Origin: Albifimbria verrucaria
Taxonomy: Eukaryota > Ascomycota > Sordariomycetes > Hypocreales > Stachybotryaceae
Reading direction: 5' to 3'
DNA: 64,000 nucleotides
Assembly (NCBI GenBank): GCA_020081605.1
Contig: JAHREC010000013.1
Span: forward strand, 7,006,001 to 7,070,000
A program made the position numbers and the translations under genes. This document shows, piece by piece, positions 35,901-48,319 of this stretch; the stretch's first letter is position 1; the number at the start of each line of letters is the position of its first letter. Under the pieces are notes generated by a model that saw only the letters and a list, made by a program, of their open reading frames with translations, ran no database searches and was not told where the DNA came from.

Positions 35901-38900
35901 GGTTATCCGCATCATGATTAGGATCTGCCAGCACAAGCATGGTCATTCAAGTGATCAAGTCATTCAATGGTACGAGAAATTAGCCCAACTATACACCGAT
36001 ATAGGAGAAAAACAACATGCAACGGTTGTTTATCGAGAGCTATACCAAATCATCACGGTGCGACATGGAAAGAAGTCAGAAAAGGCCAGAGAGATCGGAA
36101 TGGCTTTTGGCACGCTTGATGTAGTTCTCAACGGTGAAGATGCGGTGAAGGATATTGCAGGCCTCGAGGTTCTCATATTCGAAACGAATGATGATCTAGA
36201 AGCATCTGATAAGATGAGCATTGCTATGACGATTCGACTGGCTCAGTCATATTTGGTCTCGGGCAAGTTCTTCTTAGCTGAGCGACTTTATCTCACCCTG
36301 TGGAAGAGACTTACAGTCCTTTGCACGGCTGATAGCCGCTTTGACATCCACATTGCAAAAATCCAGATTGCACTGGAGTATGTCAAATTCCTGCACAAGG
36401 TCAAGCGGTCAGAAGAGGCTGCCAACATACTTATTTGCTTGTGGGCCGAATACAAGCATTACGTCTCTGAGTATGAGGCACTGACAGTCTGGATTCGTGA
36501 GATTGGAATTTCATGCAGGTCTTTCGGGCTTCTAAGTATTGCCGCTTCCATCCTTACTAAGGTATGGGGTTGGTTCAAGAGCAAAGGGAAGCTGGACAAC
36601 GAGGAGGCTAAGAAGACCACTATACTTGTCACGGAAGTTGTTGAGGAAATCACGGAGACAACAGTCACCAAGAAGACCACTAAAATCACAACGACAGAAG
36701 TCACTGAGACTGTCGTGAAAGAGATCTTTGAATTGCATTATCAAAGATGTCAAAAGACTAAGGCAGATCATGCCTTCTTCTCATCATGCATGGCACTATT
36801 CGGGGTTTACACGGCAACTGACCGATGGGCGGATGCTGCAGTTGCGATGAAGAGAGCGCTCGAGCTGACTTGGACAGCTGTTCTGAGTGCCGACCTAAAA
36901 ATCAGCTTGTCTTCACATTCCACAAAGGAAACCATCGTTGTCGCCCGCCAACTCGCACTCTGTTACCAGCGCCAAGGTTTCTTTGAGCAAGCAGAGTCAA
37001 TCCATTTGCGAATCTACTATGCTTGCCTACACTCCACAACTTTTGTTGAAGAGCTTCTTCACGCATCAATCTCTCATCTGATCGAGTTCTATGAACATCA
37101 TCATCGGCATGAGAAGGTTATTGAAGTCTACACAGAGATTCTTGAGAAATATCGCAAGCAATACGGATTGACCCATCGCCTTACCATTGAAACCCTTTAT
37201 CTCTTGGCGGCTCAGTATGAGCTTCTTGGTCGTGCAGATGCCTTCAAGTACTATCTCGAGATTGTGACCAATCTCAACAAAGGCATTAAACACTGCCATG
37301 CCGATGCGGTCAAAGCAGCTTTGTTCCTCTGCCGCTATTATCGTGCTAGGAATATGTGGGTTGAGCTTCGCACCATCTGTGAAGGCGTGTGGGGACCATC
37401 ACACACGACAACAAGCATGGTGGTCTAAAAATTGAGGTCATCACTGAGGTCTACAATAACTACGTCTACGTTTTGGAAGTTCATGCCAAGGTCGAATTCT
37501 CGGTTATTTACAAGTTGCGCGTACAGTACAAAGACGTTGCAATCGCTGTTTCCGGCGCAATTTCCTCAGCCGCGCTCCTCGCGATGATTGAGTTGGCCGG
37601 GTATTGCGAGAAGTACGAAAGCCATCGTCACGAATCAGTCAAGATCTATGAAGAGGTTTTGAAAATAACCAGAACCACCAAGACAACGGAGACTATTATC
37701 ACGGAGACAACGGTGCAGACGGTGAAGAAGCGCCTGTCCACATTGTACGTGACCATAGTCACAACGGGCAAGTCAGATGCAACAACCAAACAGACCGTCG
37801 ATCGTGCCATTGAGGTCGCTTTAGAATCATACGCACATCTGAAGGTAGAATACGGATGCTGGCACGAAACAACTCTCTTGAAACTCAAGGAAGTCGTGCT
37901 GTTGTACCGTCAGTCGGCCACTCAAGAAGCAAATCTGAAGATCGTTCAACTTCTGCAGGTATCAGTCATTGAGATCATTAGTACGTTGACTGTGACTGCC
38001 TCTCTATTTTCATCTGCCAAGTTACTGGCCTCTATCTACATCAGTGCAGGGCAGGTGGCCAAGGGTCAAGAGCTTCTCCATCAACTTCGACACCTGATCA
38101 TCTTTCGTGAAGGTTGGAAGACCAGCGAAATCACTCTTAGCATTGAAGCTCAGGTGACCAGGTCTGCTTTTGCTTTCCTGATTGCTTTCGAGCTTGGTCT
38201 CTCTGGTAAAACTAATCAAGCCCTGTACTCTGAGCTGATGGCAGACATCGTGTTCGAATCAGTTTTATTCGAAGAGTATTCCAGAGTTATCGAGAAAGAA
38301 ACCAAGCTGGACATAATCCTAGACTGTGGTGCTAAGCTTCGAAGCTTCTGGGAAGAACACAAACGTGTGCATCTCTTGGCTATTCTTGATAAGAAGTTGC
38401 TACAGCTTTTCGTGTCACAGTACTCGGAGTCATTCAAGGGAATCGCCGAAAATGATGTTCGCATCTTCTATCTCACCATCCTTGCCGAACTGGCCAAGAA
38501 CCAGACGGGAACAAAGATTGACTTGGCCAGCTTGGCTTGCAGAGCTGGTAATGTGAAGGTCAGAACGTTGATTGAAAACAAGGAGCTTCACCAAGCCCAC
38601 CTCCTCGGACGCTGCGTTTTCCAATTTGCCAGTAAGCAGAAGCTTTATCAACAGATCAACTTTGTACAGTACGGTTACAAGCTTGCAGAGCTTCTAGCAG
38701 GGACTGAGATCACTCTGCCCACGGATTCCAAATACGACGATGATAAGAAGGCTATGCTCCAGACATCTAGAAGCATCATTGCTGAGGTGCTGGCTACTTC
38801 TCGCGCGGCAAATATTGACTTTGCCAGATTGCAATTTGAAGACCTCTCCGGTTTGCTTCATTTGCTTGGTGCCCAAGGCAACTATAGCGAGTTGGTGCTC

Positions 38901-39496
38901 ATACTTACGCGTCTCTGGGCATGCCGTGAGGAGTTACAAAAGGCCAATGGATGGTCGCCTTCGATGGTTCTTCGTATCGGCAACATGCTCATTCATGCTC
39001 AGCAAAATAACAAAGACACCTCAGGGGCCATCGCAACAGCAGAGTTGTTGTACTATAACGTAAGGCGTGGCCGTGGCCGCCTGGACCCCGAGACCTTGGC
39101 CCTCTCTCGCCTACTTGCAAGCCTTTACCTTTCTGCAGGACGGTCTACAACCGCGATAAGCGTGCATGGAAGCGTTCTACGGAAATTGCATCCACCTGCC
39201 AAGAGCATGAAAACAGTCGCCCTAAACTGACTCCCGAGGCTACACAGCAGCTTGAGCTTCTCAGGAGTGCTTACCACCAAGCCAAAACGGAAGGCAAGCC
39301 AGTTTCTGAATTCGGAAATCTATACGAGCAAGTAAAGCTTAGCTTGAAGCTCGAGCTCCCCGCGTTTGATCAGTGGCTGCAGAATAACAAGACAGCGCAC
39401 AACAGCAAGTACACAACCAACATTAGGTGGAAGTTGGAGCGGGATGTCCAATATTACGAAATGTGGAAGAGGTCTGTCAGAGAGCGCCCGAAATAA
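32999..39496 (+). CDS. Giant STAND ATPase (NACHT-like core, TPR-like tail), fungal NLR-like protein
   Basis: About 2,109 aa after three introns (33027-33082, 33690-33752, 34362-34413) and five single-base corrections (near 33438, A run 33940-33944, about 34490, G run 37391-37394, about 39160). Order: a basic Ser-rich N-terminus; a helical domain (RSYLRFISDERLIHMPRRGSD ... to about residue 350) like the N-terminal bundle of many fungal STAND proteins; then the ATPase. The P-loop is ITGPLGSGKTMLAEW (about 34253), Walker B VVIITDGCDGI (about 34630), sensor ITFSRPV (about 34740) and NACHT-type KGNFLWAYYAGHLF (about 34927). Some 1,400 residues of TPR-like helical repeats follow (ATVVYRELYQI, IEVYTEILEKYRKQYG, VKIYEEVL). 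Thr/Glu/Val/Lys-rich inserts lie at about 36600-36720 and 37665-37735. STAND proteins act as ligand-gated oligomeric switches; in fungi several control heterokaryon incompatibility and cell death. No effector domain is obvious. Cytosolic. Confidence 0.85.
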
Positions 39497-40644
39497 CGGC
39501 GATGCGACTCTATGAATGCTTATAGTTTCATTTGTTTTACTTGTTCTCCATTGCTGTAATACTTATTAGTCTGGAATTATTCTATTACAATAACATTTTG
39601 CTTCTCCCGGATCGTTGCCAAGATGGTAATTCTGCTGACTGAATGACTACCTCGAGTGCTAAATGGCAATCATGAGCAGTGGCTATAACACCTCAAACTG
39701 ATACGAGCAGGACCTTTCGTTGTCCCTCGTTTCTTAACCAACGTGTTATACATGCTACATCCCACATGCTCTAAGCGTTACTCCAGTGGTAACGTTGTGA
39801 TGATATGGCCAAGAGCCAAGACTCGTCTAGGCCCAAGGTCGTACATGAGAGTACCATAACATCACAGACCTAACGCGAGTTCCCCGCCTGTTTCCAGCCA
39901 ATGATTGGTACGGCATGATGCACATTCCTATATAAGCTTAACCTATGCTGTCTCCTCCTTTTATTTACCGGTTGCTACTTACGCCATTTTAAACTTGGTC
40001 GCGCATGTGAGCGGTCGCTCTTCTTATCGGGTATGTCGTGTAAACCATAGTTTCAAGGTGAAATCGCCTTGTATTCATTCAATCAAGTGAGTGAAGTAAA
40101 TACGATATTAGTCTATATCTAAAGGCTTTATTACCATCAGCTGGATCGCAGCACCAGGAGGTAAATTGGTAAAATTCGTTTCTAGTAGGCAAATTACTGC
40201 ATGAAATCGCGTGAGGGGCAGGGGGTACTTATTAGGAATGTCGGCTCTCTTATCAGGTATGAAGATCTTGGCGATTAGATCCAATGTTGTGTTGCGGCCT
40301 CGGGGGCTGGGGCTGAATGGTACTTATCACTCCAACCTATCCAAATCGGCAGGTAAAAACAAAGCAGGCAGCTCGGAAGCCACTTACGAGGCGTTACAGA
40401 TAACGAAGGTGGTAGTTGGTCTAATTGCCGGTATAGAATGTGCTCACAAATTGACTGACCACACGGTCGCTAGTTTGGCTCTCGATGCACGTAACAAGAT
40501 GGTTTCTCAATCAATGGGAGAGTTGTTGGACATAAATATTTGGTCTCCTCGCAGCCATGAAATCCTCTTTAGCTCCTCATCCTCGAAATCCATCCCTCTT
40601 TCATTGGCAACTACCCTGAGGATTAGAGTCCCGGTCCATACACG
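39497..40644. other. Intergenic, promoter of the carboxypeptidase
   Basis: 1,148 bp. A strong TATATAAG lies near 39930, followed by a CT-rich tract, about 700 bp before the carboxypeptidase ATG; it may drive a long leader or an unseen transcript. The open frame 40211-40648 (+) has no family features. Confidence 0.4.
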
Positions 40645-42170
40645 ATGAAGGTGTTTGCTGCTGTCGCAGCATTCGTAGCTGCTACTTCTGCAGCAGCAGT
40701 CCCTGCTACACCCGTGTCCTATGATGGGTACAAAGTTTTTCGTGTGCCTGTAGGCAAGAGCACGGCTCCCATAGATGCCATCATCAAGAAACTCGAGCTT
40801 GAGACATGGGAGTACAGCCGCCAGCCTGGTAGCTTTGCAGACCTTGTCGTTTCCCCAAACAAGCTGGAGCTCTTTGAGAAGCAGGCTGCCAAACTCGGCG
40901 CTGTCGTCATGCATGAAGATCTCGGAGCCTCTATTGCTGAGGAGTCCGCATTCACAGCTTTTGGCGATGACTGTAAGCCGATTCCTAGTATCCACCATAT
41001 CGCGACTATGTTGACCAGGTGCTAACATATGAATCTATCAGTCAGTATCATGGCCAATGTTTCGTGGTTCAATAACTACCATCCATATGCGGAGCACCTG
41101 ACGTTCCTCAGTGAGCTGCAGACTCAATTCCCCTCCAACGCCCGTGTTGTTACATCGGGAACTTCACTCCAAGGAAGGGCCATCACCGGTATCCAGCTAT
41201 ACGGTAGTTCCGGTGGTGGTGCCCGACCAGGCATCATTTTCCATGGAACAGTCCACGCTCGTGAATGGATTACCACCATGGTGAGTCGAATTGAGTATCT
41301 AATCACTATCGAATTGCGGTGTGTGCTAATGTGGCTATTTAGACGGTTGAATATTTCGCCTGGACTTTACTTTCAGGCTATGCGTCAAACACAGAGATCA
41401 AGAGCTTCCTTGACAAGTACGATTTCTACTTGTTTCCCGTCGTTAATCCTGATGGTAAGTCATAAGATGGAACACGGTGTATCAGACCTCATCAATGACA
41501 CGATGTGATTGCAGGATTTGTCTACAGTCAGACCACCGACCGCATGTGGCGCAAGAATCGCCAGACTGCCTCCGGCAGCAGCTGTTTGGGAACTGACATC
41601 AACCGCAACTGGAACTACCAGTGGGCTTTGGCCGGCGGTGCGTCTACCAGTCCTTGCGCTCAGGACTACAAGGAGTCTCAGCTGCTTCGGCACCTGAAAC
41701 ACGTGCATTGGCTGCTTTTGCCCAAAACATCAAGAACACTCAAGGGTTGAAGCTATACATCGACTGGCATTCGTACTCCCAGCTGTTCATGACCCGTATG
41801 TTGCCCTTAAACCACCCAACATCGCGTAGCAAAAATGCAAGTACTGACATAAAGAACAGCATACGGCTATTCGTGTACCGCCCTACCCTCTAACAATGCT
41901 GAGCTCCAGTCATTGGCTAGTGGAGCCGCTTCTGCCCTCAGAGCTGTCTACGGCACATCATACGATACTGGTCCTATTTGTAGCACCATCTATCGCGTTA
42001 CTGGTGGCGGTGTCGATTATGCTCAGGATGTGATCCGTGCAGATTACGTCTTCACTGCTGAACTTCGTGACACCGGTCGTTATGGTTTCGTCCTCCCTGC
42101 GGCTCAGATTCTACCTACCGGACAAGAGTCGTGGGCAGCCGTGCGTTACCTGTTGCTGAATATGCGATAG
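40645..42170 (+). CDS. Secreted metallocarboxypeptidase (M14A) zymogen
   Basis: Zinc exopeptidase trimming C-terminal residues. Signal peptide MKVFAAVAAFVAATSAAA, propeptide to about residue 110, then the M14 catalytic domain. Zn ligands: His and Glu of HGTVHAREWI, His of YIDWHSYSQL. Substrate Arg in DINRNWNYQW; catalytic Glu in FTAELRDTGRYGF. Introns 40973-41041, 41281-41342, 41455-41514, 41796-41859. One frame break at GG 41672-41673. Exons total 1,271 bases, so one added base gives 423 aa, the family norm. Another of the secreted peptidases clustered in this window. Confidence 0.93.
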
Positions 42171-42663
42171 TAATGCTGAGATGGTCAATAATCTTGCAGA
42201 TTTGTTGTTGAAGGTCTGTGTCAGGCGGTTATAGCATAAGTAGGGTGGGATTAGACCGCCGCTATCAATATCCACGTGAACCACTCGATGTATTATGTTT
42301 GAATACGGCCAGTCTATATTTTAATGTGTTGAGGTTCCAGTCTTTGCATCCTGTATCTGTTGCCTTGGCCATTGCATTGAAGCTGAGGCATCCAGTAAAG
42401 AATTAAAGAACTAACATTAGATTTAGATCAGGTTGCCACGATGCTATTGTAATGAAAAATTTTGCCCTACCAGCGAAGCTTAGAATGATCTACTCCCGGT
42501 TACCAAAATTACTTGCCGGAATGAAATGCTGCAATTTATAGCTATTCACCTTTTTGCGACGGCCTTTACTGGCAATATCCTCAGGGCTATTGCAACTCTA
42601 AACATCACCACTCTGGATAACTGCCACAATAAAATGTATTTCATTCGCGCCGCTTCGGCTTCG
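42171..42663. other. Intergenic between convergent genes
   Basis: 493 bp between the carboxypeptidase stop (+) and the methyltransferase stop (-). AT-rich 3' regions; no coding signal. Confidence 0.45.
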
Positions 42664-43920
42664 CTATAATCGCCTTAGCAAATGTACTTGAAACTTGATG
42701 TTTTCTAAGCTAACTGGGAACCGCAGGCTCTTCGATAACTTAACGGTGTTCTCCTCATCCACCAGCTTCTCCCACGCTGCCTCCCTCTCTTCAGTGTTCT
42801 TCTCTTCCCTTTTCCCCTGCGGCATCAGTGTCTTATACAATAACCAGTGCAAAGGATACTTCCTGTCCTCCGTTTCGTGTTGATCCTCGTTTGTGCTCTC
42901 TACATCAACGCCAGGGCTGTCTACAACAAGCAGCAAGCTTCCTTTCGGTGCCGCAGCAGTAAGCCGCAACAGAAAGACAGAGACTTTTGATATCGAAATT
43001 GAATAAAGCTCACTCAGAGTAAAAAAAACGTGAGCAGCGATGGGTTTGGTCCGATCATAGAACGCAAGTCTTCAAGTCCGCAATCCAGGATGTCCAGTTG
43101 GGTACAGCTCCAACTGAGTGATTGAGGGAAAGCGGAGAATGGTTAGAGGCACGTGCTTTGGCGCTGGCATACTGAGAAAGAACAGGTGGTGTTGTAAGCG
43201 TCTGATGTAGCCTGGAGACGATTCCTGACCAGTCGACCCTGTCCACAAGGCAAACGCGGAGCAGGACGTTGCTAGAAGTGGATCCATGTTCTGAAATGGC
43301 CAACGAGTCGAAGCCACTCACCACATCCTCCTTTGGCAAAGATAACGGGCTTTGCTGACCTTCAGCGGTTGGATGGAGATGCTTCAGTAGTGCTACTAAT
43401 GCCATGAAGTCAGCTGCACCTCGGCCGAAGCTCACGACATTCGCTGGAGTTTCGCCACGGTCGTCATTGAAAGTCTTGATCCATTCTTGGTGTTGCCATT
43501 CTCTGCAGACCCAAGCCAGAATATTCGAACACGCCAATGCTTTACTGGGAGTCCAGCGAATTGTGTACTTTTCTAGGAGCTCGTCTGTCCCCACGGCGAG
43601 TTCAAAGCTCTTCTGGGCAATAGCATCTTTGATCTCACGCAAAACTGGCTTCAATGCATCGAAATCGTTTGACTCGGGAAACGTATCCCGGAATGTGTCA
43701 AGAACGAGCTGCTGAATTTCTTCAGGGATGACTTGCTCTTGGACCCGCGGAATCTTCTCCAGGGCTGGTGGTGGCGGAGGCTTGACGACTTTCTTAATGT
43801 AACCAGGTCCTTTCCACCCTGGCCGCTGTACGGGCAGTACAAAGGAGCCTTTGATGCACCACTGATTGAGGCCGGCCCGTGTTTAGGTTGGGATTTTGCT
43901 TTGCGATCGAATCTTGCCAT
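42664..43920 (-). CDS. BMT6: Probable 25S rRNA uridine-N3 methyltransferase, BMT6-like
   Basis: SAM-dependent methyltransferase of the Methyltransf_34 family, whose yeast member Bmt6 makes m3U in 25S rRNA. Seen: a basic N-terminus, the PPPPALEKIP helix lead, RWTPSKALACSNILAWVC, the SAM-binding FGRGAADFMALVALL (family FGGGAxxE style) and a C-terminal LLLVVDSPG strand. Further on are YPLHWLLYKTL and the closing block FPVSLENIKFQVHLLRRL. Single exon. Frame breaks in runs at about 43811-43813, 43072-43073 and the A8 run 43021-43028; three added bases give 1,260 nt, 419 aa. A housekeeping gene broken this way supports the assembly-error reading. Nucleolar or nuclear by homology. Confidence 0.75.
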
Positions 43921-44589
43921 GGTTTGGACCTTGCCGGTGAACGTGAACAGGGCTTGACAGAGGAGCTATTCCAGATTCTTCCCCATGCTAAAGGTGGTTG
44001 GTCGTATCAGACCAGTTACAAAATTTTCTAGTGTCAATGTGGGTCGCTATTTGCAGGACAAGCAACTGTGAACAATGGGCTAAGAGCGAACCCACACAAC
44101 AATGTTGGGCAATTAGTTGATCGACTACAACAATCTTGAGCCTATTAGTCGTTTCCTAAAATATAAGAGGTTCAACCAGATGCGAGTTATCATTCTTTCA
44201 TTCATCCATTTATTTATTTAAATTTTTTTGGGAAGGGGGTATCTTAGGGACATACTTTATGGGCATAAAGAGTGTCTTCAATATTGAAAAGTGAGTCGGT
44301 GATTTTCTATACTATAGGGTAGTTGGAAAATATATTCATGACAAGCACAATTCGTCCCAAATGATGATAGATGTAGCGTAGCTGAATGTTAGAATGCTTG
44401 CTAGCATGATTGATGATATCACGTACCCTATGTACACCATACTCTCCGATTTTTATAATTATTTCTGTGAGCTTGCTTGCCCATTTCGGAAAATGAAGAA
44501 TCACCGCCCATTGTTTGTATTCCACGATCACATGAATGTGAAACATTCTTTTCTTGTACCCATCAGAAACGGTCAACCATTATTCGTAC
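43921..44589. other. Intergenic, no gene seen
   Basis: 669 bp between the PARG stop and the BMT6-like start (both minus). Contains an AT-rich tract (44200-44240). It holds the methyltransferase promoter and the PARG 3' region. Confidence 0.45.
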
Positions 44590-45770
44590 CTAGTTTTCAT
44601 CCCCAGAAGATAGGTCCTCTCCCGATGATGTATCTGTAAGGTGCCTTTCTGTACATTTGGGGTTTTCTGAAGCGGGATCGACAGAGTTGCTGGCTTGTTG
44701 TCGAAGCCCTGCCAGAATTTCGATGAGTCCACGTTTGAGCTGCGGATTTTGAGTGAGTTCTATGCGTGACTCAAGCTCTTGGATCTTTTCATTCAGCTCA
44801 TTGTCCGATGTCTCGGCATCGTCCTCAGAACCCTCCACCCATGTGCTGGCAGCGTGCTCTCTGGTCAGCCCCTCACCAAAAGCTCGTTCAAATCCGTCGG
44901 CGAGTCCCTGATCAGTGATGGCAAACACGACTCTTTCGATCCCTTCCCAAGTTTCCTTCTTGTTTTTCCCAGGTATTAATACCTTTTGCCAGGCCTTGGC
45001 GATCTCAGCAACGGGATTCCCATAAGCCCCGCACCCCAAGCACCTAAAACGACCTGCTTAGCTCCCTTCGATTGAAGGATTCTCAACAAAATCCTCATCT
45101 TCTGCAGGACAAGAGCTCGATCTCCATCGTTTGAGTATTTCCAGTGTCCAGTATCGTCGTCAGCTTCGGTTTCTGGCATCCTAAGCATGGCAGCGCTCAC
45201 GCAGTCGACAAACCAACGCTGTGCTTTGTCGAGGTCTTCATCATTTGTGTCGCGGAACACAAGAACGTCGGGTGTGTAGATTGCACCTACTTCTGGCAGC
45301 CGATAAAACTCGTCTTTGAGCGACAACAACAATGTGCTACGCATACACAGCGTCTCTTCCTGGCTGCTCGCGCCATTGACGAATCCTCCACCTGGTGAAA
45401 GCGGTGATGCCATGTTCAAGATGGCGACTCTGGCTTCTTTGTTGCTAAGATCCAATTTTCCTGTCTCTTCGTTGCGTAATAATGAATGCGCAGCTGCCAG
45501 CGTATCGCAAACTTGAAGGGTTACCTTCGGGCCTTGACCGACTTGCGAACCTGAGGATCCATTTCCATCAACTGTGGCTCCTGATTTCGCAGGTTTGCGC
45601 ACCGGAGGATCAACAATCAGCTCCGAGGAGTCTGCGCCCCGTTTAGCCCGAGGATGTGCAGATATGATTGCCGGTATGACCTTATTTATAGTGGCTTTTG
45701 CTCTCTTTGCACGCGCATCACGGCGGAAGCTTGGCGGGGCCAAACCCTGTGACGGCTCCGTTCGACCCAT
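44590..45770 (-). CDS. Microbial-type poly(ADP-ribose) glycohydrolase (macrodomain)
   Basis: PARG of the bacterial/fungal type (PARG_cat_microb), a macrodomain enzyme releasing ADP-ribose from poly-ADP-ribosylated proteins. The signature GGGFVNGASSQEE (about 45355-45395) fits GGG-X6-8-QEE with the catalytic Glu pair. Supporting blocks are VAILNMASPLSPGGG, MRSTLLLSL, IYTPDVLVFRD, LGAWG and CGAYGNPVAEIAKAW. The N-terminus is basic (RRDARAKRAKATI), possibly a nuclear targeting region. The C-terminal 100 residues are acidic and coiled-coil-like (NEKIQELESRIEL), ending SGEDLSSGDEN. One break in CCCC (plus strand) 45034-45037; corrected single exon of 393 aa. It likely acts with PARP-type enzymes elsewhere in the genome. 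Confidence 0.88.
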
Positions 45771-46970
45771 GATTTCCCGTTGGTGAAAGGGTAGGTAGAG
45801 CGCACTTGAGATCTGTGGCTATATAATATGCGCCCTGTCGGCGATCAAGGTACTCATTCAATCTGAGCTGTCCATCCAGGTTGCCTTGAGTTCATGTGGG
45901 GTAGAGCGATTGACTTGAAAGGTTTGACCAGTGATATGATCCACTGTTTCGATGACGAAGCTGAAGTTGAGAAGCACCAGATGACTAAAAATTGACCCCT
46001 CGGAACAACATAGGGATTAATCAAATCGATCCGTGTCAGACTTGAGTGTTCTGTGTCTGGCAGGACCTTTTATCTAAACCGTGAAATGACTAGAGTATAA
46101 GAATTCGTAGCTGATAACCTACACCAGCGCTGATCTAATAAGATTTGCCACTCAACATCATAACCAGGCAGGCTGCCTGTAGGTGCATATTGTTGGGGCT
46201 TGTGGACATGCCTGCATCATCGTTAACAATCAGTATGTGCGTTTTTAGGTAGGATACTGTCAACACGATTGCATCTGGACGATATCAGCGGTGCGCAAAA
46301 CAAGAAAAACCCTATTGTAAATGATGACTCGAAGATCCTTTAAAATTCCCATTCATATTATTGAAAATGTCTATCTGTTCATAAGAGTTGGTTCTTGATA
46401 GGAAACCAAAACGACGCATTTCGGAGTCGGCTGCACATGCATCTTGTGTCACAGATTGCTTACCGGTAGACAGCCACCGAGAAGAAAGATATTCGCATTG
46501 AATTTTGGATGTAGCAAGAACTCGAAATGCATCCGTTACAGCGTACGTCTGCACCATTTTCGGCGACGTAGCCCCGCGGTCCCAGTTTGGAAAATGGTAT
46601 TAAAATAGAACTTATGCCGAAATCCATGGTTTACGTCTTAAATAGCCTAATCGCAGTTTCAGCCCCATGTAGATTGCTTTGGTTTCTCTGTCGGTTACTT
46701 TCTAATTGGGTTTTCAACAACACCTCCGCTTTTTTAAGTTGGCTTGTGCAACGATCAAATCCTTACTCGGACGGAGGAAACACCACAGCCTCAATGCACG
46801 CCCCATTGCCAAGAGCTCTAACAAGGCACAAGATCCATAGGTAATATGTATAAGACTGAAGGTGCCCTTCTTAGCTGCAGCTGCAGATCGTCGCATAATG
46901 CATTTTGCTCAAGTCCAAGGACTTAGTATTGTCGTAGCTCTCATACAGAATCGAGTATACGCGCTTTAAA
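45771..46970. other. Divergent intergenic region (PARG - / M43 protease +)
   Basis: 1.2 kb with no recognisable gene. Short open frames at 46312-46557 (-) and 46587-46844 (+) show no family signature. Confidence 0.4.
45820..45829 (-). promoter_or_regulatory. TATA-like element upstream of the PARG gene
   Basis: Minus strand reads CATATTATATAGCC about 50 bp upstream of the ATG at 45770. The short distance leaves only a brief leader, so it is tentative. Confidence 0.3.
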
Positions 46971-48026
46971 ATGCACGTGAGGCTTGTTGCTCTTCTGGCA
47001 ATGGGCTCTTTGAACAGGGCCCATATTCTCTCCCGCAATCGCGACAACATTGAGCACACAGAAATTCCTTCCTGCGGGCAACCTGACCCGTCCGAACTTG
47101 AACTGACAGAGTCTTTTGAGTTATTGAACTTCGAGAATACACTGATAACGAAACGTTCCACTGCACTAAGTTCAAGGATCGATGTGAATGTTTTTGTTCA
47201 TGTCGTTACGTCTGACATATTGAGTTCTATATCAGTAAGAATTTTGGCAAACTGAACCTGAAAGTAGTTGAAGTGGGCCAAGGCTGATTTGTCTGTAGTA
47301 TGAGCAAATTCGAGACCAAATCGATTTCTTAAATATTGCTTATAATCCTCATAAAGTTCACTTCAACCATCTGGAGACCGATTATGTTGTGAACGCAAAC
47401 TGGTCAGCTGGCCATAGCGATTTTGCCATGAAGAAATATCTTCGGCGGGGGACTATCAGGATCTTAATCTATATTATCTCGACCGACCGCTGCATGGCGA
47501 TGAGGAAGTAGGAGGCTACTGTCACTTTCCTAAACCTGGAGTAACAAAAACATCGGAGACTTTTATCAAAGACGGATGCATTATGCAGGCAGCAAGTGTC
47601 CCCGCCGAACAAGCAAGTCACCCTTGAAAGGCTCAACAACTGTGCATGAGGTGAACCCTGACATGGTCAATCCCATTTTAAGTGTGTATTGTACTGACAT
47701 CTACCCAGGTTGGCCACTGGTTTAACTTGTATCATACATTCCGAGGGGTTGCGATGGAGGTGACTTCGTTTCAGACACTCCTGCCCAAGCACTGCCCTCA
47801 AAAGGCTGTCCCGTCTTGAGTGATAGCTGCCCAGATAAACCAGGAGTTGACCTGGTCCACAACTTCATGGATTATTCTAATGAGTGAGTCATGAGAGCAT
47901 GCTGGCTGATTTGAGTCTCACCACTGACAGAAACTTTCTAGCGATTGCCGGGAAAGCTTCACAAAGGGTCAAGGGACACGCATGCATAGTTCATGGCAGA
48001 AGTATCGCGTAGCTTCGCCAATATAA
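46971..48026 (+). CDS. Secreted metalloprotease, pappalysin type (M43B, MEP1-like)
   Basis: Zinc endopeptidase of the fungal extracellular metalloprotease family. After a hydrophobic N-terminus come VNVFVHVV, the block HFNHLETDYVVNANWSAG and GGYCHFP. The metzincin zinc motif HE|VGHWFNLYH is split by the intron 47651-47708. Downstream are DTPAQ, disulfide Cys and the Met-turn MDYSN. The closing block is TKGQGTRMHSSWQKYR. Introns 47235-47298, 47651-47708, 47884-47941. Frame breaks at GGGGG 47447-47451, CCC 47621-47623 and GGGG 47745-47748; three added bases give 879 coding bases, 292 aa, the family size. Members degrade host or substrate protein. Confidence 0.9.
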
Positions 48027-48319
48027 TCTTCCACTATCTCACATAGGCATGAGTTCTGATTTTGTTAGCGTTGATCAATAGATATGGCAGCGGAGTGGTA
48101 TAGACTAGGATAAATTACAACAATCCAACAAATGCTAGATGATTGTCAAGGGATCATTGCATCTAGTAAAAAACAATCACATTCACTTTCAATGTCTACG
48201 CTCAATTATTCACACGCGCTTGAAGATACTGAGGAGTTTTTTCATGTTAGTATGTATGTCCAAGGAAGCTTTCTTCGTGTTAACCCCATATGCTATGGGG
48301 GTTGCGTATTGTTTGGTTG

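Noticed and set aside
40211..40648. 145-codon open frame just before the carboxypeptidase
   Set aside because: No motif; it overlaps the signal-peptide start of the real gene and is probably leader sequence.
32999..45770. A dedicated STAND-PARG defence module
   Set aside because: Two unrelated genes and both strands separate them; no shared promoter or conserved pairing can be shown from sequence alone.
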